Assembly: GCA_033807775.1 (NCBI GenBank)
Contig: CM066326.1
Span: forward strand, 86,156,873-86,220,872
Length of the DNA stretch: 64,000 bases
Direction of reading: 5' to 3'
Source of the DNA: Saussurea involucrata
Taxonomy: Eukaryota; Streptophyta; Magnoliopsida; Asterales; Asteraceae
Position 1 is the first letter of the stretch, and each line of letters opens with the position of its first letter. This document shows, one piece after another, positions 51,250 through 63,008 of the stretch. The translations under genes and the position numbers were made by a program. Below the pieces are notes generated by a model, which was not told the DNA's origin, did not search any database, and was given only the letters and a program-made list of their open reading frames with translations.

Positions 51250-54200
51250 TTAGTCGCGTAAGACTTCCTGATACACCACGTTTGATGTGTAGACTCCAGG
51301 ACGATTGAACTTTTTGGCAGGCTTTACTAATACCTTTGTATTTGCGCGTGATGTCCCTCTTGACAACACCACATAAAGTTGGCCGTGAGAGAATACTGAT
51401 TCTGGTAGATATACACCCACGTTAGGAATGGTCTGTCCTTGAGCTTTGTTGATTGTCATAGAAAAGCTAAGTCGGACTGGGAACTGTTTTCTCTTCAATT
51501 TGAAGGGGAACATGTTATCTTCAGATGGACAAAGAGGAATTCTCGGCAAAAACACCCTCTTTCCAGCATGCTGGCCTACAGCTATTTCTGCGTCGATTAC
51601 GTTCCGCTGAAACCCTTTACATATCAATCTGGTTCCGTTACATAATCCATTAGAGGGATCAATATTCCTTAATAGTATTATGGGGCATCCAATTTTGAGT
51701 CGAAGGTAATGAGGGGGCAAACCACTAACAGTCAGCGAGTTTAAGAACTCCATTGGATATAAGTTATTCCTATCATCTTCTGCTTCATCAAAACTGTAGT
51801 AAACCTTTTCATCTCCGCAGAACCTATCAATCAACTGATCATTAATCTCATCGACATTCTCATTTTTTGTTGATAATATAGCCCTCGAAATGATATAATC
51901 TGAATCGGCTCCATTGATTTGCAGAGATGGAAATATTGCGTCAATCAAATCATTTACCGATTTAGCTTTATCGGTATAGGGAATGGCCATGTCATCCAGT
52001 ATGCGTATAAAGCTTTCTTCTATTGCTTCCTCATCCCCATCTCCTACCCTTAATAGAAAATCTGAAAACCATGGATCAGTTCGTGCTCTCATATTTAGAG
52101 TTAATCGTATCTTTTTTATTGAAGACCAAAGAGGTGACATCCGTAGGCTTGAATCTACAATTTGTGCTCGTGTTCCACGTCTCACAACTGGTAAGACCTG
52201 TCTAAAATCACCACCCATAACCATTATCTTTCCACCGAATGGAAGTTTCACCCCTATGATGTCTTGCATTGTTCGATCAAGCGCCTCTACCGCCTGCCTC
52301 TTAGCCATTGACGCTTCATCCCAAATTATTATTTTTGCATCCCGTAGCAATTGAGCAGTCCCGCTTTGTTTTTTTATGTTGCACATTGAGTTGTTATCAA
52401 GATTGAGAGGAATCTTAAATCGTGAATGAGCCGTTCTCCCCCCAGGCATGTTATTAGCCGCAACACCTGAAGAGGCGGTGGCGAGTGCAATGAGACCACG
52501 AGAACGGATGTCAGCTAGCAATGCTTTGTACAAAAATGTTTTTCCAGTCCCTCCTGGACCATCTATGAAGAACACGCCCGAACAATCACTGTCTACGTGT
52601 TTCATGATCTCATCGTATGCATATCTTTGGTCGAAATTAAGGGAGTCTCTAGCACGTAAGTGTTCGTCTTCCACAGCTATGGAGTATTCCTCTTCTACCT
52701 CACGAAAACTTCCAAATTGTAAGTTGACATCTGCATTTATCTTTGGGAGATCGAAATCTTCAAGATTTTTACCCATCGATTGTAGAAAGGTTGTGATATC
52801 AGCTAGTACCATATTCCGAACTCGGTCATCACTTTCACATTGTCGTCTATAATCTTCTGAAAGTGAATCGTAATGGTCATCCCACAACTTGCGAACATCT
52901 CCCGGCTCACAATAAATTAGTATTGTCGCAAATAGCCTCCTAAGAGCATTAGGAAACTGAAACAAGGAAGCCTCTGCAAGACATTCTGATAAGTTGTCAT
53001 CTGTCTCTATTAAGCCTCTCTCAAGTGCTGCTTTTCGAAACGTGGGGTGTAATATGCCATTGACTGTGTATAGATCCTCAAAAGATGTAGGCCCGCTAAT
53101 ATGAGACAAAAGTAGGCGTAGGTAGTATCGTTCCCCTTCCGCGGGATTAGCATTAACCAAGCGCCCTATCATTGATCGACGGCGTTGTCTCGTATTCCAA
53201 CGACAAATCTTCTGATTCCATGTGTAGTGTTTAGGAAAGTCTTTATACAAATATTGTCTCGCACTCTCGTCCTCATTGTTTTTGTCGAAAAATGCAGTTA
53301 ACATTGTTCGTTTACCCCTCTCTCTAGCAACAATATCTGCCATTATATCATCATCTCTAAACCTAACCATCTGCTTATTAGGGAGATGGAGCTGCAAAGC
53401 CATCACATGAGGATGAATTTGAGAAAGTGAGAAGCTATAAATCCTCCACATTGCCTCTGGAGGTGAGACGTAACGCGCATCTTGATACCTTTGAATCTCG
53501 TTAATAACACCTTGTCCTTCGTCTGGATCGATTTGGATAACTTGTTTATCATGACCCTTGTAAATATATTTGAATAGATATTTCACAGATGTAATACTCG
53601 AGCACGCCTCAACATTAATATGACAATTGAACATCATTAACAACTTTGGGTTATACGGGACGACCCATCTATTGTCTAGTGTATTGCCCCGTGCATTCAC
53701 CACCCTTCCAAGATCTCTTCTTCGATACAACGGATATGAGTTCTCAGTCTGTGCTGTCTTGTCGTTGAACTGCCTAGGGTATCTGAAACGACATTTTTTT
53801 GGTTCACCTTGCATGCAAGGACAGCCTGGTTGTAAATGACCACACGGACCGTGCATCATGTGTTGGGCAACCAACTGGTGCATTTGAGGATACTTTGTCG
53901 GATCTGGAATTTCGGCACATACAATCTTGTCATAATGATCGGGATTGGTCATCTTGCCCTGAGGACACATTATAAGGAGGAAATGTGCATGTGGCAAACC
54001 ACGCTTCTGAAACTCAATGACATAAACATATGCCCTGACAGTGCCAAGGATGTTCTTTTGGAAGAGTTGGTCCTTGAGATCCTCTAATTTGGCACGAAAA
54101 ACTCTTGCAACAAGGTCTGGTCGATCTGATGCTGTTTGACCGGTTAATAGCTCACTTTTGATTTCAGGCCATTGTGGATTGCACGTTATTGTTAGGAATA

Positions 54201-56083
54201 TATCGGGTTTCCCGTCGTCTCGAACTAAAGCCATGGCATCCAAAAATCGTCTCCGCATGTCACGCGGGCCTCCTATAAAACTTGCAGGCAACACAACTCG
54301 TTGTCCAACTCTACTTGGTTGAACCTCACCGACATTAACGCAATCCACAATGCCTTGGTATAAATCTGCTCTTATTTTGGTTTGGTTAAATTCACAAAAA
54401 CGCAAACGTGTAGTCTCGAGCTTGATGTAGGTATCTACCACAAATTGTTGTAGTAATCTTCCCCCCAATAGAATCACATTAGCATTTTCACGGATCTGGA
54501 ACTTGTAACAATAGTATTCCCGCATTGTTACAGTAATCCTACCTCGTGCCGCATTAGTCTCTGTGTAATGTTTTGAAACATTTAAATAGATGATATCTAC
54601 ATGGTACAAAATTATTTATTGTAAAACATGCGATGAAATTTGTACCTTCCGCATCTTCCTCAATGATTTCGTTTTCATCAACAACTTCATTTATGGACAC
54701 TCCATGTCTTCGAATTCTATTATGCCATCCTGACTCACCATTGGGAAAGAACAAAGGATAAGACAAGGGATCGTAACAACCCAGGTGAGGTTGAATTTCT
54801 TGGCTATAGTTAGACCTCCCGTACACAATAATACTTCTCCTATATGCAGTGATGTTGTCATTGCCTTCAACCCAAATTCCAGCAACCTACATAATGACAT
54901 AATATACTATAATGTATAAAAGCAAGGTAAAATCCCTTAAGATAAAAGCAAACATTTGTATTCAAACCTCAGATGTAGTCGGGCGGTTGCATACCCTCTG
55001 GTCGAGTTCCACTGATGCATTCAAAGTGACTCTATAGTTGTCAAGCGGTCCTAGTTCTGCAAGGCTTCGAAATGTTCTCACGTATGGATTCGTAGCAAGA
55101 ACACGCGTCAAAATTTCAATGATACTTTTATCAAGATTGGGCCATTGGAGTCTATGTTCAAACTCAGACTCAGCATCGTAAAAATATAGTTGTAAATACC
55201 TAGGTTTTCCATCTCTCGGAAGTAACTGATCAATTTTGTGATATATTCCTCCATGTGCACGAAAAGTATACACCCCAGATTTCATGTTATTCACTGTCTC
55301 ATCCAATTTCACACCCATTGATGTGAAAGAAAAGTTTGTGTTGTATGCACGTATGTTGTGCCTGAACATTTCACCCATTCGAGATTTTGATGTGAAGAGA
55401 TTGTATAACTCTTGTGGAATGGGAGAGTATGCTAACCTTGTCTTCCCACTCATGCAACAGAAACCAGGGGACTCAAATTTGAATCGTTTTGCTCCGCAAT
55501 GAGTACATGGAAGTTGTCCCTTCAAAATGCGATGTTCCTTAGGTATACCCTTGTAAATATAATCGTACGGATCTTCCTCCATTCTCATCATATTTTTTTC
55601 CTTTTTGCGTCGATAATAATCTCTATTATAAGTTCTCCTCCTCTCAGCAAGAGCTGCTTCATCATGAACTTGTGTTTCACACGAGATAGTATGTTCTTGC
55701 AATGTAGATTGACTACTTCCTTCGCCATTAGCTAGTTGTCGCCTTTTGTTAATCTCCTTTTTTCGTGCATAATATTCTCGATTGTATTGTTTTCGTTTTT
55801 CTATAACAAAATGAATTTTAATGATACACATAGTCATAAATATTATGTGATTATTTCCATAGACTAAACTTACCTTTTTGTAAATCTACATCATTAAAGG
55901 TGACATCACTGTTTGCATGGCTTTTCCGTTTTTCTGCAAACAATATTTTAATGATAATTGCATAATCTAATAGAAAATAAACCAAGCATAGATGATTCAT
56001 TTTTATGGTGTACACATACCTTTATTCGTATCTATATCAACTTGTGTACCATCATTGTCACCTTCCTCGTTTACAATCCTCAT
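51250..56083 (-). CDS. Helitron Rep/helicase protein
   Basis: Five exons (56083-56020, 55933-55874, 55800-54968, 54886-54646, 54560-51250) give about 1502 aa with matching phases and no stop. A basic N-terminal region with repeated YNRDYYRRKKE-type units precedes the Helitron_like_N domain (VYGRSNYSQEIQPHLGCYDP). The Rep nuclease has the HUH motif GLPHAHFLL and two tyrosines in KYLFKYIYKGHD (Y-x3-Y). The PIF1-type helicase shows Walker A GPGGTGKT, Walker B IIWDEAS, GGDFRQVLPV, TINKAQGQT and VVLSRG. It nicks, unwinds and rejoins DNA for rolling-circle transposition. Length and motifs are complete, so activity is possible. Confidence 0.93.
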
Positions 56084-56387
56084 TTGACACTGTAAATTTA
56101 CATAAAAATAATATATAATTTAACAAAAACCATAAAATTATCTCAAACCCACAAATATGTCGCACAACAAAAACCATACAATAATCTAAAAACCACAAAT
56201 ATGTCCGAAGACAACCAATAAGCCTTACAATACCAACCATCTTAAAAACGACAAATTCCAAAAGTTTTCCAAAAACCACATATATGTCCCACAAATACCA
56301 AAAATTAATAACACATGTTCACCCAAAAAGACTATCGCCAAAAGTTATCACAACATATGCAAACAAAACACAACGATCTTAGTTTGC

Positions 56388-57504
56388 CTATCTTTTTCCT
56401 TGCCTAACTCTAATGATATCCGCTTCCGGCATCCTTGGCTCAATATGGACCCGACTTAACTCCGTGGAATGCAAAATATTCACTGAAAAGTTAGAAATAT
56501 TAAGTTAATATATTTGAGAAATCATGGTTTAGAACAAAGGTAATATATATATGAATTTAATTTATTACGTACTTGATTCCAAGCGGATGAGTTTAAGTCG
56601 AGATACGAATATTATAGCTTTTTCTTTGATAGCGCGGGCTATCAAAACAGGACGAAAACGTGGAGTATCATACAACTTCATCTTGATAACATGCCCTCTG
56701 TTCATAATTTAACGTTTTTAAAGTTTGTAAATCGTTAGCTAAATATATATCTAAAATTTAGTATAAATAAAAATAATTGTAATAATTAATACACTTACGT
56801 CGCATCTTGTAGAAAAATTTCACATGCACCCACTCGATATGTATTTTGAAAATGTCGATAAGTGATCCGTCCCCCGGCGATGATTTTCCCAACGACGTCT
56901 GAGCAATATTATTCAATGATCAAATAAAATTATGCTTGGAAATTTCAAAATATAAGTGTAATTGAAAATAATCTATTTAAAATTACCAATTAGTACTTTG
57001 CGAGTCGACTTATCTTCCGCAACTTCTTTAATTGATGGGACCAAAGGAAAGAATACAAATCCATTTGCAATGTCCGTGGGGTACGGAACCAACCTTGTGT
57101 TATGCTTGATACGAATCACCCAATCGTCATGGACAAAAGCATATCGTTGGTAGGCCGGGGGGTCGAAGTAGAACTGTTCAACTTGAAAATGATGCAACGA
57201 AAACACACCACCCTCCATAATGTAATGCCTATATGACGCTAGTAAACTGTGGGGGATGATTGCTACCATTTTATGTCTCTATTATAGGATGATAGTATTC
57301 ATTAATTAAAGAATATACAAATATAGTACGTTATAAAATTTAGTTTAACTATTTGTAACTTACGTTTTTATCGAGTAATATTAAAAGTAGCCTCTTCTCA
57401 ACAACATCATTCCAAATATAGTCTACCCGAGCAATAGTTAGATTCCACCAAGCATAACATCGATTGAGTGGTGCAAAATCTTCAACGGTCCAATGGCAAT
57501 CCAT
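56388..57504 (-). CDS. RPA1-like single-strand DNA binding protein of the Helitron
   Basis: Five exons (57504-57364, 57278-56987, 56898-56799, 56697-56573, 56482-56388) give 250 aa in continuous phase. The N-terminal part resembles the DUF223/OB fold of plant RPA1-like proteins (VEKRLLLILLDKN, GGVFSLHHFQV, VPYPTDIANGFVFFPL). A second OB-like part includes DVVGKIIAGGRI and YRVGACEIFLQDAT. Plant Helitrons commonly carry such genes upstream of Rep/helicase, presumably to protect single-stranded intermediates; that role is family knowledge. The protein is shorter than cellular RPA1. Confidence 0.8.
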
Positions 57505-57837
57505 TTTCTACAAATTTTTCTTTAAAATTGTGTCAAGTTATGTAGAACAACGGTAGTGAAATAAAGTTCACAAAAATTCATAACGATCAAATAAAATTTC
57601 ACAATTATAAAGTTTATAAAACATTATTAATAGACGACGACTTAAAGTAATTTTTTAGTTAAACTAAAAACATGTTAATGCAGGGTAGTTTGATTGGGCT
57701 GCATCTTTAAAGACCATGGTTTGGGTAGTTTGCAACTATATAATGGGATTTATCAATATTAAGAGACGTGAGCTGTTGTTTGGATTGATTAGCACAAGAT
57801 ATGTTTGTTTAAACTCTCATCAAATCAAATGACAGTT

Positions 57838-58694
57838 AAAGTTTTTAAGCTCTTATCATAAAATAGAAGTGATTATATATAGGTCCAACCTCTTATTCGG
57901 TAAGAAATTAGAGGTATATTAAAAAGTGTGTGCAGATATTGGTTGCATTGTTACAAAGAGGTATGAAACCTGAGATGAGATAGATGGTTCTTTATTCTTG
58001 CCAAACTACAGATATTTGTGGTACTTGAAGTTATTCGGGTTTTGTTAGCTGTTTTTTTTTAACACAACTTTGTTCATGATATGGTTTAGTAACGATCTTT
58101 GTTCTTGCATCTTGCACACAGATTAAAGTTTCGAGTCAAAAAACGAAGAACATGGTCGTATGTTTGTACTTAACCATTCACAACCTGCTCCTAAAATGAT
58201 ATGTCAAATGGGATTTATCGATTTTGACATTAGAGAGATTTTGTTATAGATGTTTGAGAACTGGAAACCAACTATTTCATATATTATTTGTTATAAAGTT
58301 TTTAAGCTCTTATCATAAAATAGAAGTGATTATATATAGGTCCAACCTCTTATTCGGTAAGAAATTAGAGGTATATTAAAAAGTGTGTGCAGATATTGGT
58401 TGCATTGTTACAAAGAGGTATGAAACCTGAGATGAGATAGATGGTTCTTTATTCTTGCCAAACTACATATATTTGTGGTACTTGAAGTTATTCGGGTTTT
58501 GTTAGCTGTTTTTTTTTAACACAACTTTGTTCATGATATGGTTTAGTAACGATCTTTGTTCTTGCATCTTGCACACAGATTAAAGTTTCGAGTCAAAAAA
58601 CGAAGAACATGGTCGTATGTTTGTACTTAACCATTCACAACCTGCTCCTAAAATGATATGTCAAATGGGATTTATCGATTTTGACATTAGAGAG
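57838..58694. repeat. Direct 400-bp duplication in the Helitron 5' region
   Basis: 57838-58237 and 58295-58694 are almost identical (one difference seen, near 57990 versus 58450) and separated by 57 bp. No open frame of note. Confidence 0.93.
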
Positions 58695-59256
58695 CTTAAG
58701 AGGTAAATAAGAGTTTTTTAAACAAACAGGCACCTACATGAGGGAGGAGGACATACAAACGAATGGCAAACCCAATGATCAAGCCAATTAAACAAGCAAC
58801 TCCCAAGAACATCTCTAATTAATATCGTTCCTGAAAATTTTGATTTTCAAAATGCATTTTGTATTTCTGTTCTTTAAGTTCTGAAATTGTTTGCAGCTTG
58901 TAGTTTTTAGATTATCCAAGCTAACAAATAAGATAATGATTATACAAGCAGCTATCATATGCCAAAGAGTTTATACAAGCAGCTATCATATGCCAAAGAG
59001 TTTATACAAGCAGCTAACAAATAAGAGTTTATACAAGCAGGTATCAATTTCTCTTGTTGAACACAGCTAATATCAAGCACTATTTACAATAAAGATGATT
59101 ATTGGGTGTTGCCATGTTCTTCAAGCAGAGTAGCAAATATATAAAATTAACTAAAACAGTGGAACAAAATTTGTGTTGGTCACACTATACCAAATCTATT
59201 GTACCTGAAACGATGCCCGGAGAAGAAACACTGTAGAAGAAACACTGGAACAAAAA

Positions 59257-59700
59257 CCTGAAATGTATTTTCACAACTGAGATCAGAACAAAAACCTGAA
59301 ATGTATTTTCACATTTATACCCCAAAAACATGAAATTCGTTCTACCTCTAATCCAAAAAAACGGAACATTGTTCAAAAAACTGGAGAACATGAACATTGT
59401 TCAAAAAAACTGGAGAACATGAACATTGTTCAAAAAAACTGGAGAAGAAACACAGAGAAGAAACCCTAAATCAAAAAACAATAAAACCTGAAATGTATTT
59501 TCACAACTGAGATCAGAACAAAAACCTGAAATGTATTTTCACAGTTATACCCCAAAAACATGAAATTCGTTCTACCTCTAATCCAAAAAAACGGAACATT
59601 GTTCAAAAAAACTGGAGAACATGAACATTGTTCAAAAAAACTGGAGAAGAAACACAGAGAAGAAACCCTAAATCAAAAAACAATAAAACCCTACCTGAAA
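59257..59700. repeat. Tandem 240-bp duplication in the Helitron 5' region
   Basis: Units start at 59257 and 59497 with 'ctgaaatgtattttcacaac'. Each contains shorter repeats of 'gaacattgttcaaaaaaact'. The second unit lacks one short repeat. Confidence 0.88.
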
Positions 59701-60479
59701 CGACACGACGCTGGAGAAGAACCACTGGAGAAGAACCAATACTGAGAAGAAACCTGAATGGCCATCGTTGGGGTATAAAAGCCTGCGTGCGTTGGAGAGG
59801 GCGATGGAAGAGAAAGAGTCGTCTTGAAACTCTCAGCCGCCATCATTGCATCGTGTCTTGAGAAGAAAGAGTCGTGCATCTTGGAGAAGGAGATCTCCAG
59901 TGGTGAGAGAGTCATTCAAAACCCAAAATGATTACATACTACGGCACGTGGCTTCAAAATGAGAATGGGTGAGAGAGAAGTTTCTCACTCTAAAAATTTA
60001 AGTAATCATGCATTAAAGTGTTGTACATGTAGCTTGAGAGGTTGTGTTTAAGAGTTTGGGGGTTAAGTGTATTATAAGATAGTATAGATATGCAAATTGA
60101 GAAAAACATTTGATGACGATATGTTTAAGATTTAAGAAATATGCAAATTGGAAACGTAAAGTTATTTGATCATATTTGGCTTAGACATTTTTATATGTAG
60201 TATCTAAATATTGTCTGAATTATCGGTTGTATTTTAAAGACATGTTTCCTTTATTTTTATGTTTTTAATTTTGATTTTACCTTGTTTAAACACAACCCGA
60301 TCAACCCGAACGGGTTGGGTTGGGTTGGGTTGTATCTATGTTTGGGTTGGGTTGGGTTGAAATTTTTTCAAACCGCCAACATTTGGTTGATGTGTCGAAA
60401 TGCCTTCAACCCGTGAGCACCCCTATTGGAAGTGGCTTAATGATTTAAAAGAGAACTTACCGATTAAGTTTTTTGAGGG

Positions 60480-61210
60480 AACACTTATGGACTCAGACAC
60501 TACATTTCCATCTCTACCTATTGTATAACACGCCTTCTCTTCTCCATTCATACACATCGTCTTCCTCTCTGCTCCTCCCCATCGTTGTGCTGCCTCTTCC
60601 CCTTCTTTGTCGACAGATCCACATCCTCTTCCGGTATTCCTTCTTGTCGTGGCACTGGGTGCGTCCAGAGAGGATGAACTTTTTTGAAGTTCGTTGGGTA
60701 CTTCCCATTTCTCCGCCTTTTTTCTTTGATTTCATCACTCAAGACACCAACAGTAAATTCGATCTTTTCTTCCTTTTGCCTTCTCTTTCTCTATCTCAAT
60801 TTTGGTTTACCTCACTGACTTATCATCAGAGAAATCAACAAATTACACCATTTTTACCGGTGTATCTACAACTCGTCGTGTTTAGGGAAATCGACAGGTG
60901 GGTTTGGAAATCAGTGATATTTTTAGGGTTCTAAAGATGGACGAGTTTTGTGGTTGTTCTTTTTTTGCAATGGTTTAAATCTCTTAAAAAGGAGTATTTT
61001 TTGAAGTTTGTTGAATGCCTCCAGAGAGGATGATGCAGAGGAATTGTTGGTTCTTCATTTTAAGTTGTATTTGTTCTAATTCCTTGTTCAAATTTGAAAG
61101 AGGAGATTGATTTTTGTGATTGTTCATTTTGTGATTGGTTTTTTGACATTGATTTTACAGAGATCTGGTTTGGTTTGATGGCATTGTTCTTCAATATGTT
61201 CTTTAATGGA
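60480..61210. other. Unassigned segment inside the Tourist-like element
   Basis: Pyrimidine-rich sequence absent from other family copies. A 153-aa plus frame at 60473-60934 looks non-coding. Might be captured host sequence. Confidence 0.35.
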
Positions 61211-61439
61211 TGTTTTCTCAACCTGCTAGTATTAGAAAATCAATAGATCAAATATAAACAAAAGGGTAAAATGGTCATTTTAATCATTTAGACAGATTAT
61301 TCAACACAACTAACAAACAACAACTTTATTAATCCATACAGACAACTTTATCAATATAGCTAACTTTATCCATACAAGACTTAATGAAAAACCAACCAAA
61401 CAACCCCTAATTGTGTCAGTGAGAGAGACCATTTTGGGC

Positions 61440-61541
61440 TGCAGAACTCATTTTTTGGACTATTAGTGTACTTTCAGATTTGGAGGGACGACACGTGAAA
61501 TCCAAGCATTCATGAGGGACCAAAAATGCAATTCACTCTAT
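61440..61541. repeat. MULE terminal fragment
   Basis: Ends 'gagggaccaaaaatgcaattcactc', nearly the right terminus of the Pack-MULE. No matching left end was found. Confidence 0.5.
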
Positions 61542-61647
61542 AAATTATGTAAATATAACATTTTTATTTAATTATAGACTTTTTAACATGTTATATATAA
61601 ATATATAATAATAATTGTATGAGATTTTTTAAACATAATTTATCTTA

Positions 61648-62999
61648 GAGTAAATTGCATTTTTGGTCCCTGTGGTATGTTGTTTTTCTCACTTTTGGTC
61701 CCTAAAAAAATTTATTGCAAAAAAACCCCTGTGGTATGCAAAAGTGCTCGGTTTTGGTCCCTGAGACTAACGTTCGTTAGTTTGGAGCTGTTAAATGCCC
61801 CCATGTGCCTTGCACATGAGGGTAAAATGGTCTTTTTAAACCATATGTTCTTTTTAACCCTAGAAAATTTCCCTCTGAACCTATCAACCATCGACCACCC
61901 CTTTTTTCTACCACCGACCACCCTTTTTTCTCAATCCTTCCTTTCCTTTCATTTCACATCCATTTCTTTTCCAAACCATACCACCGGTGACTGCTCTTCT
62001 CCACAATGAATCCAGCAGGTGGTTTGGGCAACGACAGCGGCTGATACCTCACTTTGGATGAAGATGTAACCTCCTCATAGTCATCATCTTCTTCCTCATT
62101 TACATCACCAAAACCCTTCTTAAACCCAGATCCAGAACCGCCATTTTTACTAATCTTCTTCACAGCCTTCTTGTTATTTGTTGAAGACGACGAAGACTGA
62201 CGCTTCTTAACGGGTCCACTCTGTTGCTGCTTTGCAGCGTAGCAAGAGAAGAGTTGTTTAGGGGAATTTTTTCTAGGGTTTGAATTGGGGGAATGGGTGA
62301 ACGAAGAGAAAGATGTTTGTTTGAATTTAGGGTTTAAAGGAGTATAAGTTGGTAGTGTTGTGCTAATTGCAGACCTTTTGTCCTCAGGGTGTTTGGATTT
62401 TCTGCGATTTAAAGAGTAATCTGCAATCATGCTCGCTGTTTGTATATGTGGGATTTTTTTTCTTTCAAGTTAAATAGGTCCATGATTTACTAAATTAATA
62501 AGGATCAATATTACTCAAATGATTGATTTAAAGTTACCACATTTTCATTCTCATTACTCCGTTGAGCTTCTGTTGTTTTTTTGTTTTCGATTTGAAGAGA
62601 GGAGTTTGGGTTTTCATTTGTTTTTGTGCTTATTTTCCCATTGTTGAAACTTAGCAAAATTTGGGTAATTAAAGGTAAGGATTTGGGTTGATTTTGTATG
62701 TCGTCGGAGATGGTACTGAGAGGCTGGCCGGAGATGGTGTAGTTGCCTGAGAAGAAATGGGTTTAACGGGAAAGTAAGAATAATTTTCAATTTTGGTCCC
62801 TGTAGTTTGTTGTTTTTAGTGAAAAATAAAAAAACTAAGCGAAATGATCAATATACCCTCATGTGCAAGGCACATGAAAGGGTTTAACGGAAGATGATCT
62901 AACAGAGTTAGTTTGAGGGACCAAAACCGAGCACTTTTGCATACCACAGGGTTTTTTTTGCAATAAAAATTTTCTAGGGACCAAAAATGCAATTTACTC
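61648..62999. mobile_element. Pack-MULE with captured gene sequence
   Basis: Ends GAGTAAATTGCATTTTTGG and inverted AAAAATGCAATTTACTC; arms of about 200 bp. A perfect 9-bp duplication TTTATCTTA flanks it (61639-61647 and 63000-63008). The arms belong to the same family as the MITEs at 25323, 26559 and 28222. The middle contains a host-like coding fragment and no transposase. Confidence 0.88.
61954..62430 (-). pseudogene. Captured host-gene fragment (plastid-protein-like N terminus)
   Basis: A 158-aa minus frame. Its middle is Ser/Thr/Asn-rich like a transit peptide, then basic (GPVKKRQSSSSS), then acidic (NEEEDDDYEE), then VRYQPLSLPKPPAGFIVEK, which looks like the start of a conserved domain cut off by the element's arm. 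The first residues look non-homologous. I believe the source is a nuclear gene for a chloroplast protein but cannot name it. Confidence 0.55.
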
Positions 63000-63008
63000 T
63001 TTATCTTA

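Larger units (their letters stand above)
50909..60088 (-). mobile_element. Helitron, probably autonomous
   Basis: The 5' end at 60088 begins TCTATACTATCTTATAATAC after an A. The 3' end at 50909 is CTAG, followed by T, with a GC-rich hairpin 8 nt inside. There is no target duplication, as expected. It is 9180 bp and carries a spliced Rep/helicase gene and an RPA1-like gene, both on the minus strand. Non-coding sequence of 2.6 kb at the 5' side holds duplications. Confidence 0.93.
50617..60425. mobile_element. Non-autonomous hAT-type element, middle level
   Basis: TAGGGGTGCTCA to TGAGCACCCCTA with the perfect 8-bp duplication TTGGAAGT (50609-50616 and 60426-60433). Its own sequence, about 630 bp, has GGGTTGGGTT runs at both ends. 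It is split by the Helitron. Confidence 0.88.
50536..61407. mobile_element. Tourist-like element, outermost of a three-level nest
   Basis: Ends GGGCCTGTTTTTGGAAGTGG and AACCAACCAAACAACCCC, flanked by TAA (50533-50535 and 61408-61410). Its own sequence is 50536-50616 plus 60434-61407, about 1.05 kb. That is longer than other copies; 60480-61210 is extra, pyrimidine-rich sequence of unknown origin. Confidence 0.7.

Noticed and set aside
60300..60360. GGGTTGGGTTGGGTT run as an internal telomere repeat
   Set aside because: The unit is not the plant TTTAGGG repeat, and it has an inverted partner at 50640-50780 as part of hAT termini.
60473..60934. 153-aa plus-strand open frame
   Set aside because: Low-complexity Leu/Ser/Phe composition from a pyrimidine-rich tract and no recognisable domain.
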